Shown here: one piece after another, positions 13,501 through 25,132 of the stretch
Position numbering within the stretch: the stretch's first letter is position 1
Layout: the number at the start of each line of letters is the position of its first letter
NCBI GenBank assembly: GCA_027596075.1
Contig: JADGJC010000147.1
Coordinates: 33,169-97,168, forward strand
DNA length: 64,000 nt
Reading direction: 5' to 3'
Origin: Rhizophlyctis rosea
Lineage: Eukaryota > Chytridiomycota > Chytridiomycetes > Rhizophlyctidales > Rhizophlyctidaceae
Notes under the pieces: model-generated
The model's database searches: none
What the model saw: the letters and a program-made list of their open reading frames with translations, nothing else
What the model was told of the DNA's origin: nothing
Translations under genes and position numbers: made by a program

Positions 13501-14267
13501 TTTTATAATCAGGAAGTTTGGATCTGTCTTGGTCTTCATACTAAGTTGGACTGTCTTACAATGGGAGCGGCAGACACTGCTTAAAGACAGGACCCTCTTG
13601 ATAAGGTCGTTCCACGGATTACTTTTTTCCATTCCTGCGTCCTTGGTGTGAGGGAACATCCTGAATATCCATCTGAAAACTCCACGGTACCTATCTCATC
13701 AAGTACGAAGGTGAAAAGAAAGGGGCAGGTGCCATTACCAACAACCCCGATGTGAATGACTTCCACATTCGTCAGTGCGTGCTAAGATCGATGCCATGCT
13801 CAAACATCTCAACCCCTCACAAAAGGGTTCAGAGCAGGCAAGAAAGCCTTCCGACCTCAATCCACTCCAAAGAAACGCCGAACAACTAATCAAAACTTGC
13901 TATGAGACACAAAAACAAGGCCCATGCCGCCATACTCATTTTATTACCCGCCAACATAAATAGCCGCAAGCAAAGCAAAAACAAGCAAAGCCGATGAAAA
14001 TCCATCAGCTAGACGAAAAAGACACGTTACACGTTTACGTTACTACTGACAAACAAAGTTCTACACCTACGAAAACACAATATCGCAAGAAGAAGTCGGA
14101 ACCGTCCCATCCCCCTCCCCACATCACTATCCCTCCCACCATCATCATCATATTTTCCCACCCTACAACGTCTATAAATTACCTCCAATCCCTCGTCGTA
14201 GACACTTTTATACAAGTTATCCCCTCCCCTCCTTTTATATTTAAACTCTACATCCCCTCCCATTCCT

Positions 14268-16620
14268 TTATTCCTCCCCACCCCACCCACTCCTCCGACT
14301 CCCAACACTAACCGCACTCTTCTTCCTCGACAAATTCCTGCTCGGCTTCCCTTCCTCCATCCCCATCGGCGGTACCATTCCCCCCGGATACATCATCCCC
14401 GGCATCCCCGGCATAGGCGGCATCCCATTCGGCATAGGCATCACCACCCCCGCAGGCATGGGCGGCATCCCATTCGGTAGCGGCATCCCACCAATCGGCG
14501 GCATAGGCATGGGCGGCATCCCGTTCGGACTTGGTACGGGTGACGGGTACGGCATGGGCGGCATCCCATTTGGACTCGGTACGGGTGACGGGTACGGCAT
14601 GGCGGGGTAATGCGTCATTGGGCCTGGTACCATTCCCGCTGGTGGTGGTGGTGGGTTAGGTACTCCTCCACCCTGTTGTTGTTGTTGCAGAGCCAAAATA
14701 GCCCTCTGCTGCATCGCAGCCTGCTGATAATACATCTGCGCCATCATCTGCTGATGCGCCAACGCCGCCATCTGCTGTTGCTGTGGCGTCATCCCCACTC
14801 TCGCCCCACCATTAACACTCCCCGGCCCACTGGGCAACACATGATCCATAGGCGGAGGCGGCGCATCTTCCCCACCTCCTCCATACTCCGAAGCCGAATC
14901 AACAGGATGTCTCGACGACGACCGTGCACGGGAGTTACCCCTAGACGACACCGACCCGCTCCGTCCCGGTCTCCTCGACCGACTCCTACTCCTCTGCTGT
15001 TCCTGCATGTGCCGGTTCTGAATTACCGCAAGACTCTGTTCATCGTCCGAATCTGATGCGTCTGTCGTGCTCGCTATGGAATGGGAGGGGCGGGGAGAAG
15101 GTTCACGAGACAGGTGAGAGCGTCCTGAGTGACGTTTCTGATCCGGGTGTGGGACGGAATACGAGTTGCGGGAGTCTGGACGGAGGTAGTGATTGGAAGC
15201 TGGGGAAGCCGAGCGGGTGTTGTGATGGTTTTGGTTTTGGATGTATGGTGCTGGGGATCCGGATCGACTGCCTCCGTAGTCGGAACCTGGGGCGCGTGGG
15301 ACGGGTGTGCGTGAACGGGCAATGCGGCTTACGTTGGGGTCACTGGCGTATCCGCTGACGTGTCCGTTGGGGAAGTGCTCGTTCAAGGCGGGCGAAGGGG
15401 GAGGAGAAGGAAGATGCGAGTCCCTCACACTATCTCTTGTCGACCGTCTATCAGACCCCATATGCGGCGGAATAGCATTCACACTCTCCCTATCCGACAT
15501 AGAAGCATGGCGGTTCAAATCCGTCATCGATCCATGAGCCGTTCCGAGCCTGCTCGATCGTGGCTGTTGATGCAGATTTTGCCCTCCTGGTTGTGCGTAT
15601 CGAGCTAGCGGACCAGAATCTGAATCGGATTCGGAGTTGCTGGAACCTCCTCGTCGACCGCGTCCGTTTTCGCGCATGGATAGGTTTCGTGATGGGGGTT
15701 GGGGTTGTGATGATGGGGGTGGTGGTGCGGGTTCGTTGGTGACGCCGGCTTGGGCTTGTTGTTTGGCTTTGCGGTTAAAGCGTGGTACGGGTGCTGCTGG
15801 TTGGTTGCTGGTGCTGCTATTGTTGCTGTTGATGCTTGCGGTGTTGTTTGATGATTCATTGTAGCTATATCGACTGCTATTTTTGTATTTATCGGCACCG
15901 TATCCATTTGCGTCGCGATCATGCGAGCGGTTATCCACTGCTCTTGTTGTTGGAGTCATGGACGAGGACCGTGGCTTTTGCTCTTCTCGCATTCCACGAA
16001 TGATCGCCAAAGCGTCAGTAAGCTCCCTGTGATTGATCTTTTCTTCATCTGCGGTTGTTGATCTTGAGCTTTGTACGCCGTTGCTGCCAGGAAGGCGGAA
16101 AACTTTTGATGTGCCTGTGCAACCATAAGGTCATTCGAGGTGCAACACCAATGCAAAAGTTCACGTATATTGAATGGGAGTACTTACCATTGCTGCCGTT
16201 CACGGATCCCGCTGATACAGGAGTAACCGGTTCCGGATCCTCCACCATTGGCTTCTCCGCAATCCTCCTCTCAAAATCAAACATAAAATCATCTAAGAGC
16301 GAGCCGCCACCTGTTGTCGCCATTGTTTGTGCTCTTGCCCTTCCGTTACTCTCCCTCCGCCGTAGCCCGCCATCCCCACCCCCATACACTTGTCCGTTCC
16401 CATTCGCTCTGGGTGGAGCACCTCCGCGCTGATCAAACACGGGTCCTATTTGCGGGAGTAGGTCATCTGCTTTAGGATCGAGGGTAAACCGCGGTCGGTT
16501 GTCAGTGCTGGAGGAGGAGGACTCGAAAGAAGGTGTAGATGCCAGCCCCCGATTATTTCTGTAGGCGACGGGTGGCGGAGAGTCCTTTTTGGACTTTTTG
16601 CCGAAGAAGGGGAAGCCCAT
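14268..16620 (-). CDS. Intrinsically disordered Pro/Ser-rich protein, 759 aa
   Basis: Unrecognised protein of two exons: 16620-16188 and 16114-14268, with a 73-base GTAAGT..CAG intron; the phase-1 junction reads through cleanly as GTSKVF. The N-terminus is MGFPFFGKKSKKDS, followed by a basic/Ser-rich segment. The only part that looks ordered is a short stretch around residues 155-190 containing KINHRELTDALAIIRGMREE. Most of the remainder is low complexity: Ser/Arg/Asp-rich blocks, poly-Gln patches (AHQQMMAQMYYQQ), and a C-terminal run of at least five NGMPPMP-type units, two of them with YPSPVPSP linkers. It ends KKSAVSVGSRRSGWGGEE. No signal peptide or membrane segment is visible. It could be a cytoskeletal or RNA-granule scaffold, but nothing in the sequence proves that. 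The start at 16620 is the first ATG; an in-frame GTG two codons upstream is not used. Confidence 0.75.
14391..14600 (-). repeat. In-frame NGMPPMP tandem repeats
   Basis: Degenerate 21- to 60-base units within the C-terminal part of the gene at 14268-16620. The + strand repeats GGCGGCATCCCATTCGG-like words, and two longer units repeat CGGTACGGGTGACGGGTACG. The encoded peptide is a Met/Pro-rich repeat. Such units expand by slippage, so their number may vary between strains. Confidence 0.7.
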
Positions 16621-18455
16621 TCTCACGGTTCAGCTTGCAGAGCTGAGAAATGGGAGAGTGGGGTGTGTGCAGATTCAGGCGTGGAGCTGCGGGACCGAGT
16701 ATATGCTAGTGGTTTCAAAGAACTGGGAAAGTTAAAGAGGATTGGTTTTGAGTCTGATGCTCTGATCTCAGTTTTGGAATTCTGTGAAGGGGAAGACGTT
16801 TCCATTAGGGAACGGCCAACTTGCCGTAAACAGACATGTAAACAAACAAAGCTGTACACCGACGCCCGCAGATGCAGTAGCGTGATGCAATGCCTACTAT
16901 GTTGGCAATCTCTTCTGCAAGTACTTACAATGTTCTCATTCACAGCACTTAAACCTTCGGTCTCCGCGCACTCTAGTCGTGGGTACAAACGCTATCGAAG
17001 TGTATGAGGCAAAGGAACGATAGACGCGCGAGGGTTGAAGGTTGGGTTGTGTATGCAAGAAAGTTATGAGTTGTAACCGATCAGAAGGTGCGCGCAGGGC
17101 ATGAGGTGGAGGTTGTGTATAAGAATGGAGGAGGCCGCAAGGTGATATGTTCGGGGTTGTTCGGTTGTTTGCTTCGACAATGTTGTAATAGGTAGTCACC
17201 AAAATGACTCGGGATAGCAGCAAGCCTCAATGCTAAGCCTGGAATAGGAAACGCGTAATGTAAACAAAAATCCCGAAAGGTGGGTGCACTCGGGCATTGG
17301 GCTGCTGGGCTGCCCGCTCGAGGCTTACCTGGCCGTCACAAATCAAGGGCCCTATTAGCCTGACTGAAAATGTAGAAAAAAGCAAGAGGTTCTGACTTGT
17401 TTGACATGGAAACAGTGGTTGAGCAAGTCAAAATCAATCAACGACAAGGCAAAAAAAGCTGCAAGGCGAAGGGCAAGAGACGATTTTCGGTGCTAGTAAC
17501 AGCCGAACCTCCCGACTCTTGCAGACCATGGTGCAGACGATTGCAAATAGGGCTTGCAGCTGCAATGCAGCAGGCTCCGACTCCTGCTCCTGAAAGTCAA
17601 CAGCCTATTTTTGATGACTAGTTTGTGGCCAAACATGAACTTGTTTGGATCAACCCTGTCGACCTCAAGACTCGGAACTGCAGGGTCAGAAGCAATGGGA
17701 TAAAAATTTTGATGGAATAATGTGGCAGTGGCGTTCAACGACTGCTGCCCATTGCGGTTGACGGGTACACAAGTAACAACGTTGAAGTGACACACGTCTT
17801 ACAATGAAGAACGCGCCCGTCTCTCCTGTTTGACCCGACGAACGCGTCCAAGGGTCCTATACCGCATTCTTCCTGCCACACGATTTGCAGGCGATGGCAT
17901 CCGCTCGATTCATGAATGTGGCAAGATCGATAATGCTTGGTTCGTACAGCGTGCCCCTTAAGAGTATGCTCCAGGAAACTTGAGCGCTCATACCCACTTA
18001 CCGCCACCAACTTGGGACAAGCCAGTCCTGCGAACTACCAGCTCTGACGGGCGTCAGTCCAAGGATAGAACTGACTTGCTGCAGTTCGATTGCATATGCA
18101 TGAACCCATTCCTAAAGACGTTACGACGACTTGAGGGGACAAAGTGATCGTCTCAAATATGAGCAGCCGGCGAGGAGAAGAAAGGTCGGAGAATTCCTCA
18201 GAGATGCGACATGTTTGATTTGAAAATCAAGAGGAGGACAACTTCGGGAAGCGAGCAAAACGATGGCGGCACTTTTATGGCGCTGCATCCGGAAATCGCT
18301 ACCTGCAACAGGCAAAAGGACAGAAGGACAAAGGAAAAAAAAACTGTCTTCTGCAAGTCTCAAGAAGCTTGAACGAATCTGTGTTACAACAGGCAAAGTA
18401 GGAGGCCAAAAAATGATCCAAGAAACCAAAAAAAGATCTCATGAGAAAGTGTAAA
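16621..18455. other. Intergenic between disordered-protein gene and tRNA
   Basis: It contains the presumed promoter of the minus-strand gene starting at 16620. Beyond that, no gene was recognised. Segment 17690-17880 shows weak similarity to about 7690-7830 (a GACACAC..CGTCTC..GAC block in both), suggesting another old relic. Confidence 0.45.
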
Positions 18456-18527
18456 TTCCCCAGCGGGGAATTGAACCCCGGCCCCGACGGTGAGAGCGTC
18501 GTATCCTAGCCACTAGACGACTGAGGA
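18456..18527 (-). tRNA. tRNA-Glu (anticodon CTC)
   Basis: Intronless 72-base tRNA read on the minus strand. The acceptor arm TCCTCAG pairs with CTGGGGA (one G-U pair) and the discriminator is A. The anticodon stem CGACG/CGTCG is perfect and closes the seven-base loop CTCTCAC, giving anticodon CTC. The T arm is CGGGG-TTCAATT-CCCCG, and the D loop carries the usual TAGTGGCTAGGAT of eukaryotic tRNA-Glu. No CCA is encoded, as expected for a nuclear gene. Confidence 0.95.
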
Positions 18528-21500
18528 AGTGTTGAAATCTGATGATGTTTTAAACATTATCACGCTATTTCTCATTTTGAGTACATCTCAAAGAATCAGG
18601 GATTTTCGTCGGGTTGGAATTCCATAATATTTCATATGAAGCCGCCAAATTTTTGACGACGCACACTTTGAAGTGATTCTTTTATGGTGTCCAAAACGCG
18701 TGATTGGACCTTTGCGGCAGCTGTCCACAGCATAATCAGTTTAGTAATGTTCACCATTGACGTTGCAATCCCCCATTTTGTTTACTGACATGATGTGGCG
18801 ACCCAAGCCCACACCGGATATACATGCTCCTGCCTTCTTTAACTCTCATGCAGGGACGCTAAGTAACAACTGCTAACACAATCTTGTCCTGATAAAGGGA
18901 AGGCAGCAGGTCTGTCGACATATTTCTAATCCCGCACGATCACGTATAATCGATATTTGTATTATTCTACTGCAGATGATTTACCGAAAGCTTAACGGTT
19001 GAGGCAAGTCAAATGCCCATTCATTTGCGGGTATCCGTGCGTTCTGCAATTTCAGATGAGGTACATTCCTCAGCCCTCCCGTTGTTCTGTTTTCTTTTTC
19101 TCAAGACTGATCCAATTTTTGGAGCAGCGGTACGGCAGACGCCGTCAATTTTGATCCACGGCCGTTACCAACTCCTGGAAGTGACTAGCGCTTCTAACTT
19201 TCGAGAGGATTCGCCGACGCTCGTGCGGACACGGTTTGATTGTTTTTTTTCCTTAAGATTGGTGACATGGGACACCGCAACTTTTTGAAGATCCCGGTTG
19301 GGCAAATTGCTTTTGTAATGGGGACTGATTCAGCAGGCGGAAACGATGTCCCGCTTGTCGGCATCGATACTCATTTGGACCCTGCGATGATTCGGTTGGT
19401 TGATGCTGCTGTGTGGTCGTGATCTTGAATGCATCTCTCATGACGTTTCTTTAAAATTGGATACCCGTCATCGAAACCAACTATTGGACAGTTGACCTCA
19501 GCGGATTGGCCGACAAAACCGCAAAGGGCATTCAACCAAAAGTACAAATGGAAAGCATGTCTTTCCATGCTTTCCACATGTCTCGTAAATTGTACATCTT
19601 CTTTTTTTTGTTGAAGCAGCTGAACACTCCTCACTATCAATCAAAATCTCGGCAGATCTTAACTGCATTTACATCAACGGGCATCTATCGCAATCCCTTG
19701 ATTTGGGACGTCTAATCTGCAAACCCACCACCTACTTGACAGTCGACTTTTTTGGGGAAAAAAGCAGACGAGTTATAATTGAGGAATCAATGGATGTAAA
19801 CTGCTTACAACTGCATCCGCTTCTTTTGCAGATTGGGGCCGGCAAATTCTGTGCTTCACCCATTTAGGGGTACGGCAATGGGCGCGAATGGGTGTTTGGT
19901 GATGCGTTCTTCCCCATATTTTGGAATTGTTTTAGGTTTGATAATCTTCGACAGTCATTCTGTTGTGCGGCAAAAAAAAGCCAATCAACTTCGTGCTCAG
20001 TGTTCGAAGTTGTGCACGACATGGAAGACATCAAGAACGGCTCAATGATGCCATGTGATTGACAAATCACTTTTCGATAATTCAAATTGAGAGAACTGGC
20101 CCTTCTTTTGTTCGTGGCAAACAGAGCAAATTCTGCTGTTTTATTGAACATACTAGACTTTTTCTTATGACCTGATGCGGCCATGTGGTATGTATGACTA
20201 TGTGCGGGAACGGGGTAACGTGGTAGGATGTCGGATTGACTAAGCTTGTTTGAGCTTCGAAAACAATTATTTAACTGGAGTCTTGAAGTATTCAAGTCCA
20301 TACGACCGCCTCAACGACGCTGTCGGCTTCTTTGCACTTTCTGGGTGTGAGTTATTTTGGGGCCGTGAACCCTCGCGTTTACTGTGCCACCACCGCCTCA
20401 AAAGCACATGAATCTGGCATTCCCTTCCCTCCGCAACTTTAACAGCAACAGCGGTTGTGCAGAGTGAGCCCTTACGCTTTTGAAAGCTTATTATGGAACC
20501 CCCTGATGAGAAAAACTTCTAAATTGACGCTCGGACTGCGCACCGGCACATTAGCCAAACGGTGGTTTCGTCATTAGATAATGATCGGAATCTAGATGAC
20601 AGCACACTAGAGGAAGACAGCACCATGATGACCAACTATCACTCTTTCCTTTGCAGAGAACCTACTAGGGCGCAATAAACAAGAGAGTCTCAGGCAATAT
20701 GCGTGGCGATATGGTCGGAGCGAAATGTGATGGAGGGGGTTGGGTCGCAGGCTCGGAGGTGGATATTCGCATGATGGCAGTTTCATATCTGTGGCGGGTG
20801 GCTGAATGACTGTCCCACGGCAGGTCTGTGACTGGGATGTCCTGTTGACGCTCCCATGCTCTTATCCCACACAAACTTTTCATGTCGGCACAATTCACCA
20901 GCATGGCTATCATAAGATCGCAGTCTCATTGGGGGCTAGATGTCAACTTCTGCAATACTACACCCTCCCGCTTGGGAAGGGAAGCCATGACCAGTCTTCC
21001 CCTCATGTAAGCCAATGAAAACATGGTATAAACGAGTGAGATGGGAGAACTTCAATGGATCTTCCCTCCCCATGAACACATGCATCAGCCCTATCAATCC
21101 CAAACTACTATCATCCACTCGTGCCATGGCGAATGTGAAGGGGTGTTGGCCGTGTATTTCTGGACATTGAGAATGGGAGGTGTCCCACTCCTATAGGGTG
21201 GAAACGACTGTGGCGTCGACTCCGTTCTGCAAAAATTCCTAGATTGGTCATTTCGAAAAGGACGTAATATCAACATGTTTCCTACATCTTTGATGGAACA
21301 CTATGCTTCAACAATTGCTATGTATGGGGCGGAAACGATCGGCGATTTCGCCAAGGATTTGCTGCTGGCAAGGAGAAATCAAATCTTTGATGCTGTTGGC
21401 CCATTTGAGACGAGCAATGGGATTCTCACTTCGTTCGCACCCTCCCGTATGCGATGTCGTGGTTCCAAAGATGTCAAAGTCATACTCTCGCGGATGAGAC

Positions 21501-21684
21501 CAAGACTGCATCTGCGCGCTGAGACTCCGAAACTCTCCACCTCCGTTCTTACTGCATCTCAAGATGATTAATGAAACAGGGGTGTAGAACAGAGATGATG
21601 CCCGACACTGATGTTACTATTCCATGATGGCCGTCGGATGATCTCCATTCCCGTCTTGTTTTGTCAATTCCGCTCACCTGTGAC
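18528..21684. other. Gene-poor intergenic stretch
   Basis: No gene recognised. The longest open frames (145 codons minus at 19864-20301; about 98 codons plus at 21275-21571) show no domains and no convincing splice sites. The composition resembles the relic-bearing 5-14 kb stretch. Confidence 0.5.
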
Positions 21685-21710
21685 GCTCCCGGATTCTATA
21701 AAACGGGAGC
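21685..21710 (+). promoter_or_regulatory. TATA box framed by a perfect inverted repeat
   Basis: TATAAA lies at 21697-21702, inside the 12-base spacer of a perfect 7-base inverted repeat (GCTCCCG at 21685-21691, CGGGAGC at 21704-21710). The ATG of the secreted repeat protein is at 21885, so transcription would start around 21730 with a leader of about 150 bases. The position suits a strong core promoter. Whether the palindrome is bound by a regulator is inference. Confidence 0.6.
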
Positions 21711-21884
21711 TTCTCCTCCTTCCCTTTTCGAACAGCATCCGGCAGGACAACCTGAGCATCTCTTCATAAGTCTACTCAGTACACTGCTTCCATCGCTCCT
21801 ATCAGCAACTTGTGATACCTTCGCCCTTTGCTTACATTCCAATAGATATAGACTAGACCCCCACACACTTCCCACCACGCAACC

Positions 21885-24800
21885 ATGAAACTCACCCACC
21901 TCCTCGCTATCGGCCTCGCCACCAGCGCTATCGCCGCTCCCACCAAGGTCGACGACAACAAGGACGGCTATGGCAAGCACGTCGACCATAAGAAGGACGA
22001 CTACAAGCCCAATTACGACAACTACAAGAAGGATCAGTACAAGCCCCAGCATTTCGACTGCAAACCCAAGTACGATGGTCGCAAGAAAAACGACCACAAG
22101 TACGATGACGGCAAGAAGGACGGCTACAAGTACGGCAAGAAGGACGATCATAAGCCGAAGCACGTTGACTACAAGAAGGGTGACCACCAGAAGGACGACC
22201 ACAAATCTAAGCACGTCGACTACAAGAAGGACGACCACAAACCCAAGCACGTCGACTACAAGAAGGACGACCACAAACCCAAATACGACGACAGCAAGAA
22301 GGACTACGGCTTCAAGTATCACAACAACAAAAAGGACGACGACCACAAGCCCAAGCACGTCGACACCAAAAAGGACGACTACCACAAGCCCAAACACGTC
22401 GACACCAAAAAGGACGACCACAAGCCCAAGCACGACTACGAGGACACCAAACACGACTACTACAAGCGTGACAACTGGGATGGCAAAAGTCCCACCTACT
22501 ATGCCGCCATCCCCATCGCCCGCGCTCGCGCTGACGGTCCAAGCTCCGTCGTCATTGGCGGTCCTGGACCTGTTCCCACCACTCCCGGTCCCGTCATCAT
22601 CGGTGGTCCTGGACCCGTTCCTACCACTCCCGGCCCCGTCATCCTTCCCTCTTCTGGATCCGTCAACATCCTCGGCCCAATCCAACCCGGCCCTCCTGCT
22701 CCCGCCATCGCCATCGCGCCCGGCGCACCGCCCCCGCCCATCGCCGTTGTTGGACCTGCCAGGGGCACCAGTGGTGCCCCCGGCGTCAGTATTACTGCTC
22801 CCTCCGGTGCTACTGTCCCGATTACCGGAGGTGCTCAAGGCGGACCCGGCGGCGCCGGCATCGTATTCCCTTCTGGTGGTGGATTCACTGGCTCTCTCAA
22901 TGTCGGAGGGCCCATTTCCGGGGGCGCAGGGGGGCCAGGTGCCAGTGTTACCACTGCAGATGCCGATCCTGGGCTTACCATCGCTGGAGCGGTGAGTGAT
23001 CGTTGCCATTGTTTTCGGACTCAGCCTTGATGGATTTGTTCCAACATCTCTTCTCAATATCAGGTTACGGGAGGCAATGGCGGTGCGGGCGGTCCAGATT
23101 GGGGGTCTGGTGGACAGGGAGGCGCCGGAGTTACACTCGCAAAGCGTCAGGGCATCACGGTTGGTGGACCTGTTGCTGGCGGCATGGGTGGTGAGTTTAC
23201 GTCAATCTTTTTCATGAGTTTTTGACATTGACCTCCACCTCGCTTCCTGATCTCCGTTGAACTGACTTGACCCTTCACGATACAGGTCCTGGCGGCGCTG
23301 GAGGTACTTCTGCGAACATTGGCGGTAAGTTCAACTCTTTTGCATGCGTTTTGAGACCCCTTGAAAAATGAGTCAGAGACTGACATGCTTTCTTCCATAA
23401 CTTGTAGGTGCGGGCGGAGCTGGAGGTGGTGGAGGTACAGGTGTGACTGCTCCCGCTGGGGCCCAGGCGACATTTGGTTCAAGTGTTACTGGTGGTAAGT
23501 TGGACACTTATTGCTCCTCGGTCAACGTCATGTGATATTGAACTGACAATTCCTTATCACCATGAAGGCGGCGGCGGCGCTGGCGGTGCGGGTGGTACAG
23601 GGGGTATGAGGGGAGGGGCTGGAGGTGCTGGCGGAACCGCTGGCGGCGGTGTCGTCATCGTTCCTGTTATTCCCGTCCGCCCTCCGGGTCCCGGCCCTTA
23701 CGGATACTCTTCTGGCATTATCGGTTTCGAGCCCACTTTCGGCCTCGCCAAGCGCTCAAAACTGACCAAGCGCCAAGGAATCACCGTCGGTGGACCTGTT
23801 GCGGGTGGTACTGGTGGTATGTTGATTTGTATTTTCGGGTTCTGACGCTCACCTTGATCACTTGAATTCACCATTTCTGCTCCATGACGTAGGCCCCAGC
23901 GGTGCGGGCGGGACTTCTGCTGGAACTGGTGGGGCGGGCGGTGTGGGTGGTGGCGGTAAGCCGTTTGCATTTCACTTCTCGTCCTTTACCATTGCTCATT
24001 GCAATTGACTTTGCTGCTTTACGTCACGCAGGCGGTACGGGCGTCACGGCTCCTGCAACTGGAGTGCAAGCTACCTTTGGTTCAAGCGTAACGGGTGGTG
24101 GTGGAGGGCCGGGTGGTGCGGGTGGAACGGGAGGGATGCAAGGCGGCGCTGGTGGTGGTGGTGGACAAGCTGGCGGCGGAGTTGTCTTGACGGCGGTGCC
24201 TCTTGTCGCTGCCCCGGTTGCTGCTCCCGTCGCAGCTCCCGTCGCAGTTCCCGTCACAACATTGGTGAAGCGTCAGGGGGGTCTCACTTTCGGTGGAGCT
24301 GTCATGGGTGGTCTCGGTGGGCAGGGAGGTGTTGGTGGAACTGGTGGTCCTCAAGGTAAGAGATGTCGTTTACTTAAGGGAGTCCCACTTCATGGTTCTA
24401 AACTGTTTCAAATGTGAATACGTTAGGTACTGGAGGGGCTGGTGGAGTGGGTGGTCTGGGAGGTACGGGAGTGACCGCGGCGCCTGGTGAGTTGCAGATG
24501 GCTTTTCATTTCGAGAACCTTTTGGAATCGCTTGATGGACTGTTGTTGTATCAATCATCTCAGGTGCTGCGGCCACTTTCGGAAACGCTGTTACTGGTGG
24601 TGGTGGCGGTACGGGTGGTGCTGGTGGTACTGGCGGTGCAGCAGGAGGTAAATTGTTGTTCTTTTTGCTTCGTTGACTTTGACACTGTATGGAGCAATTC
24701 ACTTGCCTAATTGAATGAATACAAGGTGTCGGTGGTGGTGGCGGTACGGCTGGTGCGGGTGTCCAATTGACTGCCCCTCCTCCTGCCGGCGCTCCGCTCG

Positions 24801-25132
24801 CTCCGGCTCCAGCTCCCATCCCTGTCGGGCCCACAGTGACTCCTCCTCCTGCTGCTCCCGCTCCTGCCCCGGCTCCAGCTCCACTCCCCAGTTGCCCAGC
24901 TCCCTTCGTCTTCAGCACCGCCACCGGCCTATGCGTCCGGCCCGTCACCACCGCTGGGGTCACCGTTGCCCAAGTCGGCGATGAGGATTATGCTCCCATG
25001 ACTCGTTACGCTCCCATGACTACCCGCCGCCGCATGCGCAACTGCCCTCCCTACGTTGGCGCCGACAAGGATCGCTACCCGTACTGGGGCTACCCGTGGT
25101 ACTGCTTCATGCAGCGCTACACTCGCATGTAA
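21885..25132 (+). CDS. Secreted KKDDHKPKH-repeat / Gly-rich modular protein, 848 aa
   Basis: Ten exons: 21885-22991, 23064-23190, 23286-23324, 23408-23494, 23568-23816, 23893-23955, 24032-24355, 24427-24486, 24564-24647, 24726-25132. All are GT..AG and the sum is 849 codons with the stop. The N-terminus is a signal peptide (MKLTHLLAIGLATSAIAAPT). Residues about 25-200 are a Lys/His/Asp/Tyr repeat built on YKKDDHKPKHVD units. A Pro/Gly/Val block with repeated GGPGPVPTTPGPV follows, then long GGAGGTGG-type stretches. Three Lys-Arg dibasic sites (AKRQGITVGGPV, TKRQGITVGGPV, VKRQGGLTFGGAV) could be cut by a Kex2-like protease. The C-terminal ~80 residues are not repetitive and hold four Cys (SCPAPF, GLCVRP, NCPPYV, WYCFMQ). 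Exons 3-9 are all bounded by phase-1 introns, so each is a movable cassette. Likely a cell-wall or extracellular matrix protein; no enzymatic domain is seen. Confidence 0.85.

Larger units (their letters stand above)
5082..14267. other. Gene-poor 9.2-kb stretch with diverged gene relics
   Basis: No intact gene was found. Small open frames on both strands lack domains and plausible splice partners. The stretch holds diverged direct duplications, listed separately, one run of 16 consecutive C within about 6066-6085, and a C/T/A-rich segment at 14100-14300 just below the 3' end of the next gene. The longest frame is a 164-codon minus-strand frame at 8784-9278, whose homologous segment near 11.0-11.3 kb is broken by indels and stops. 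It is more likely a relic than a gene. Confidence 0.5.

Noticed and set aside
14610..15864. Plus-strand frames of 60-148 codons opposite the disordered-protein gene
   Set aside because: They are antisense shadows of a long, well-spliced minus-strand gene with biased composition; their peptides are Trp/Arg/His-rich nonsense.
21970..22995. 341-codon plus-strand Thr/Ser-rich frame
   Set aside because: Alternative frame of the same repeats, beginning inside exon 1; it lacks the signal peptide and does not fit the intron phases.
21696..23057. 453-codon minus-strand frame rich in Val/Leu/Gly
   Set aside because: It is opposite the secreted repeat gene; the apparent hydrophobicity comes from reading the Lys/Asp/His codon repeats backwards. 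The plus strand has a signal peptide, TATA box and consistent splice phases.
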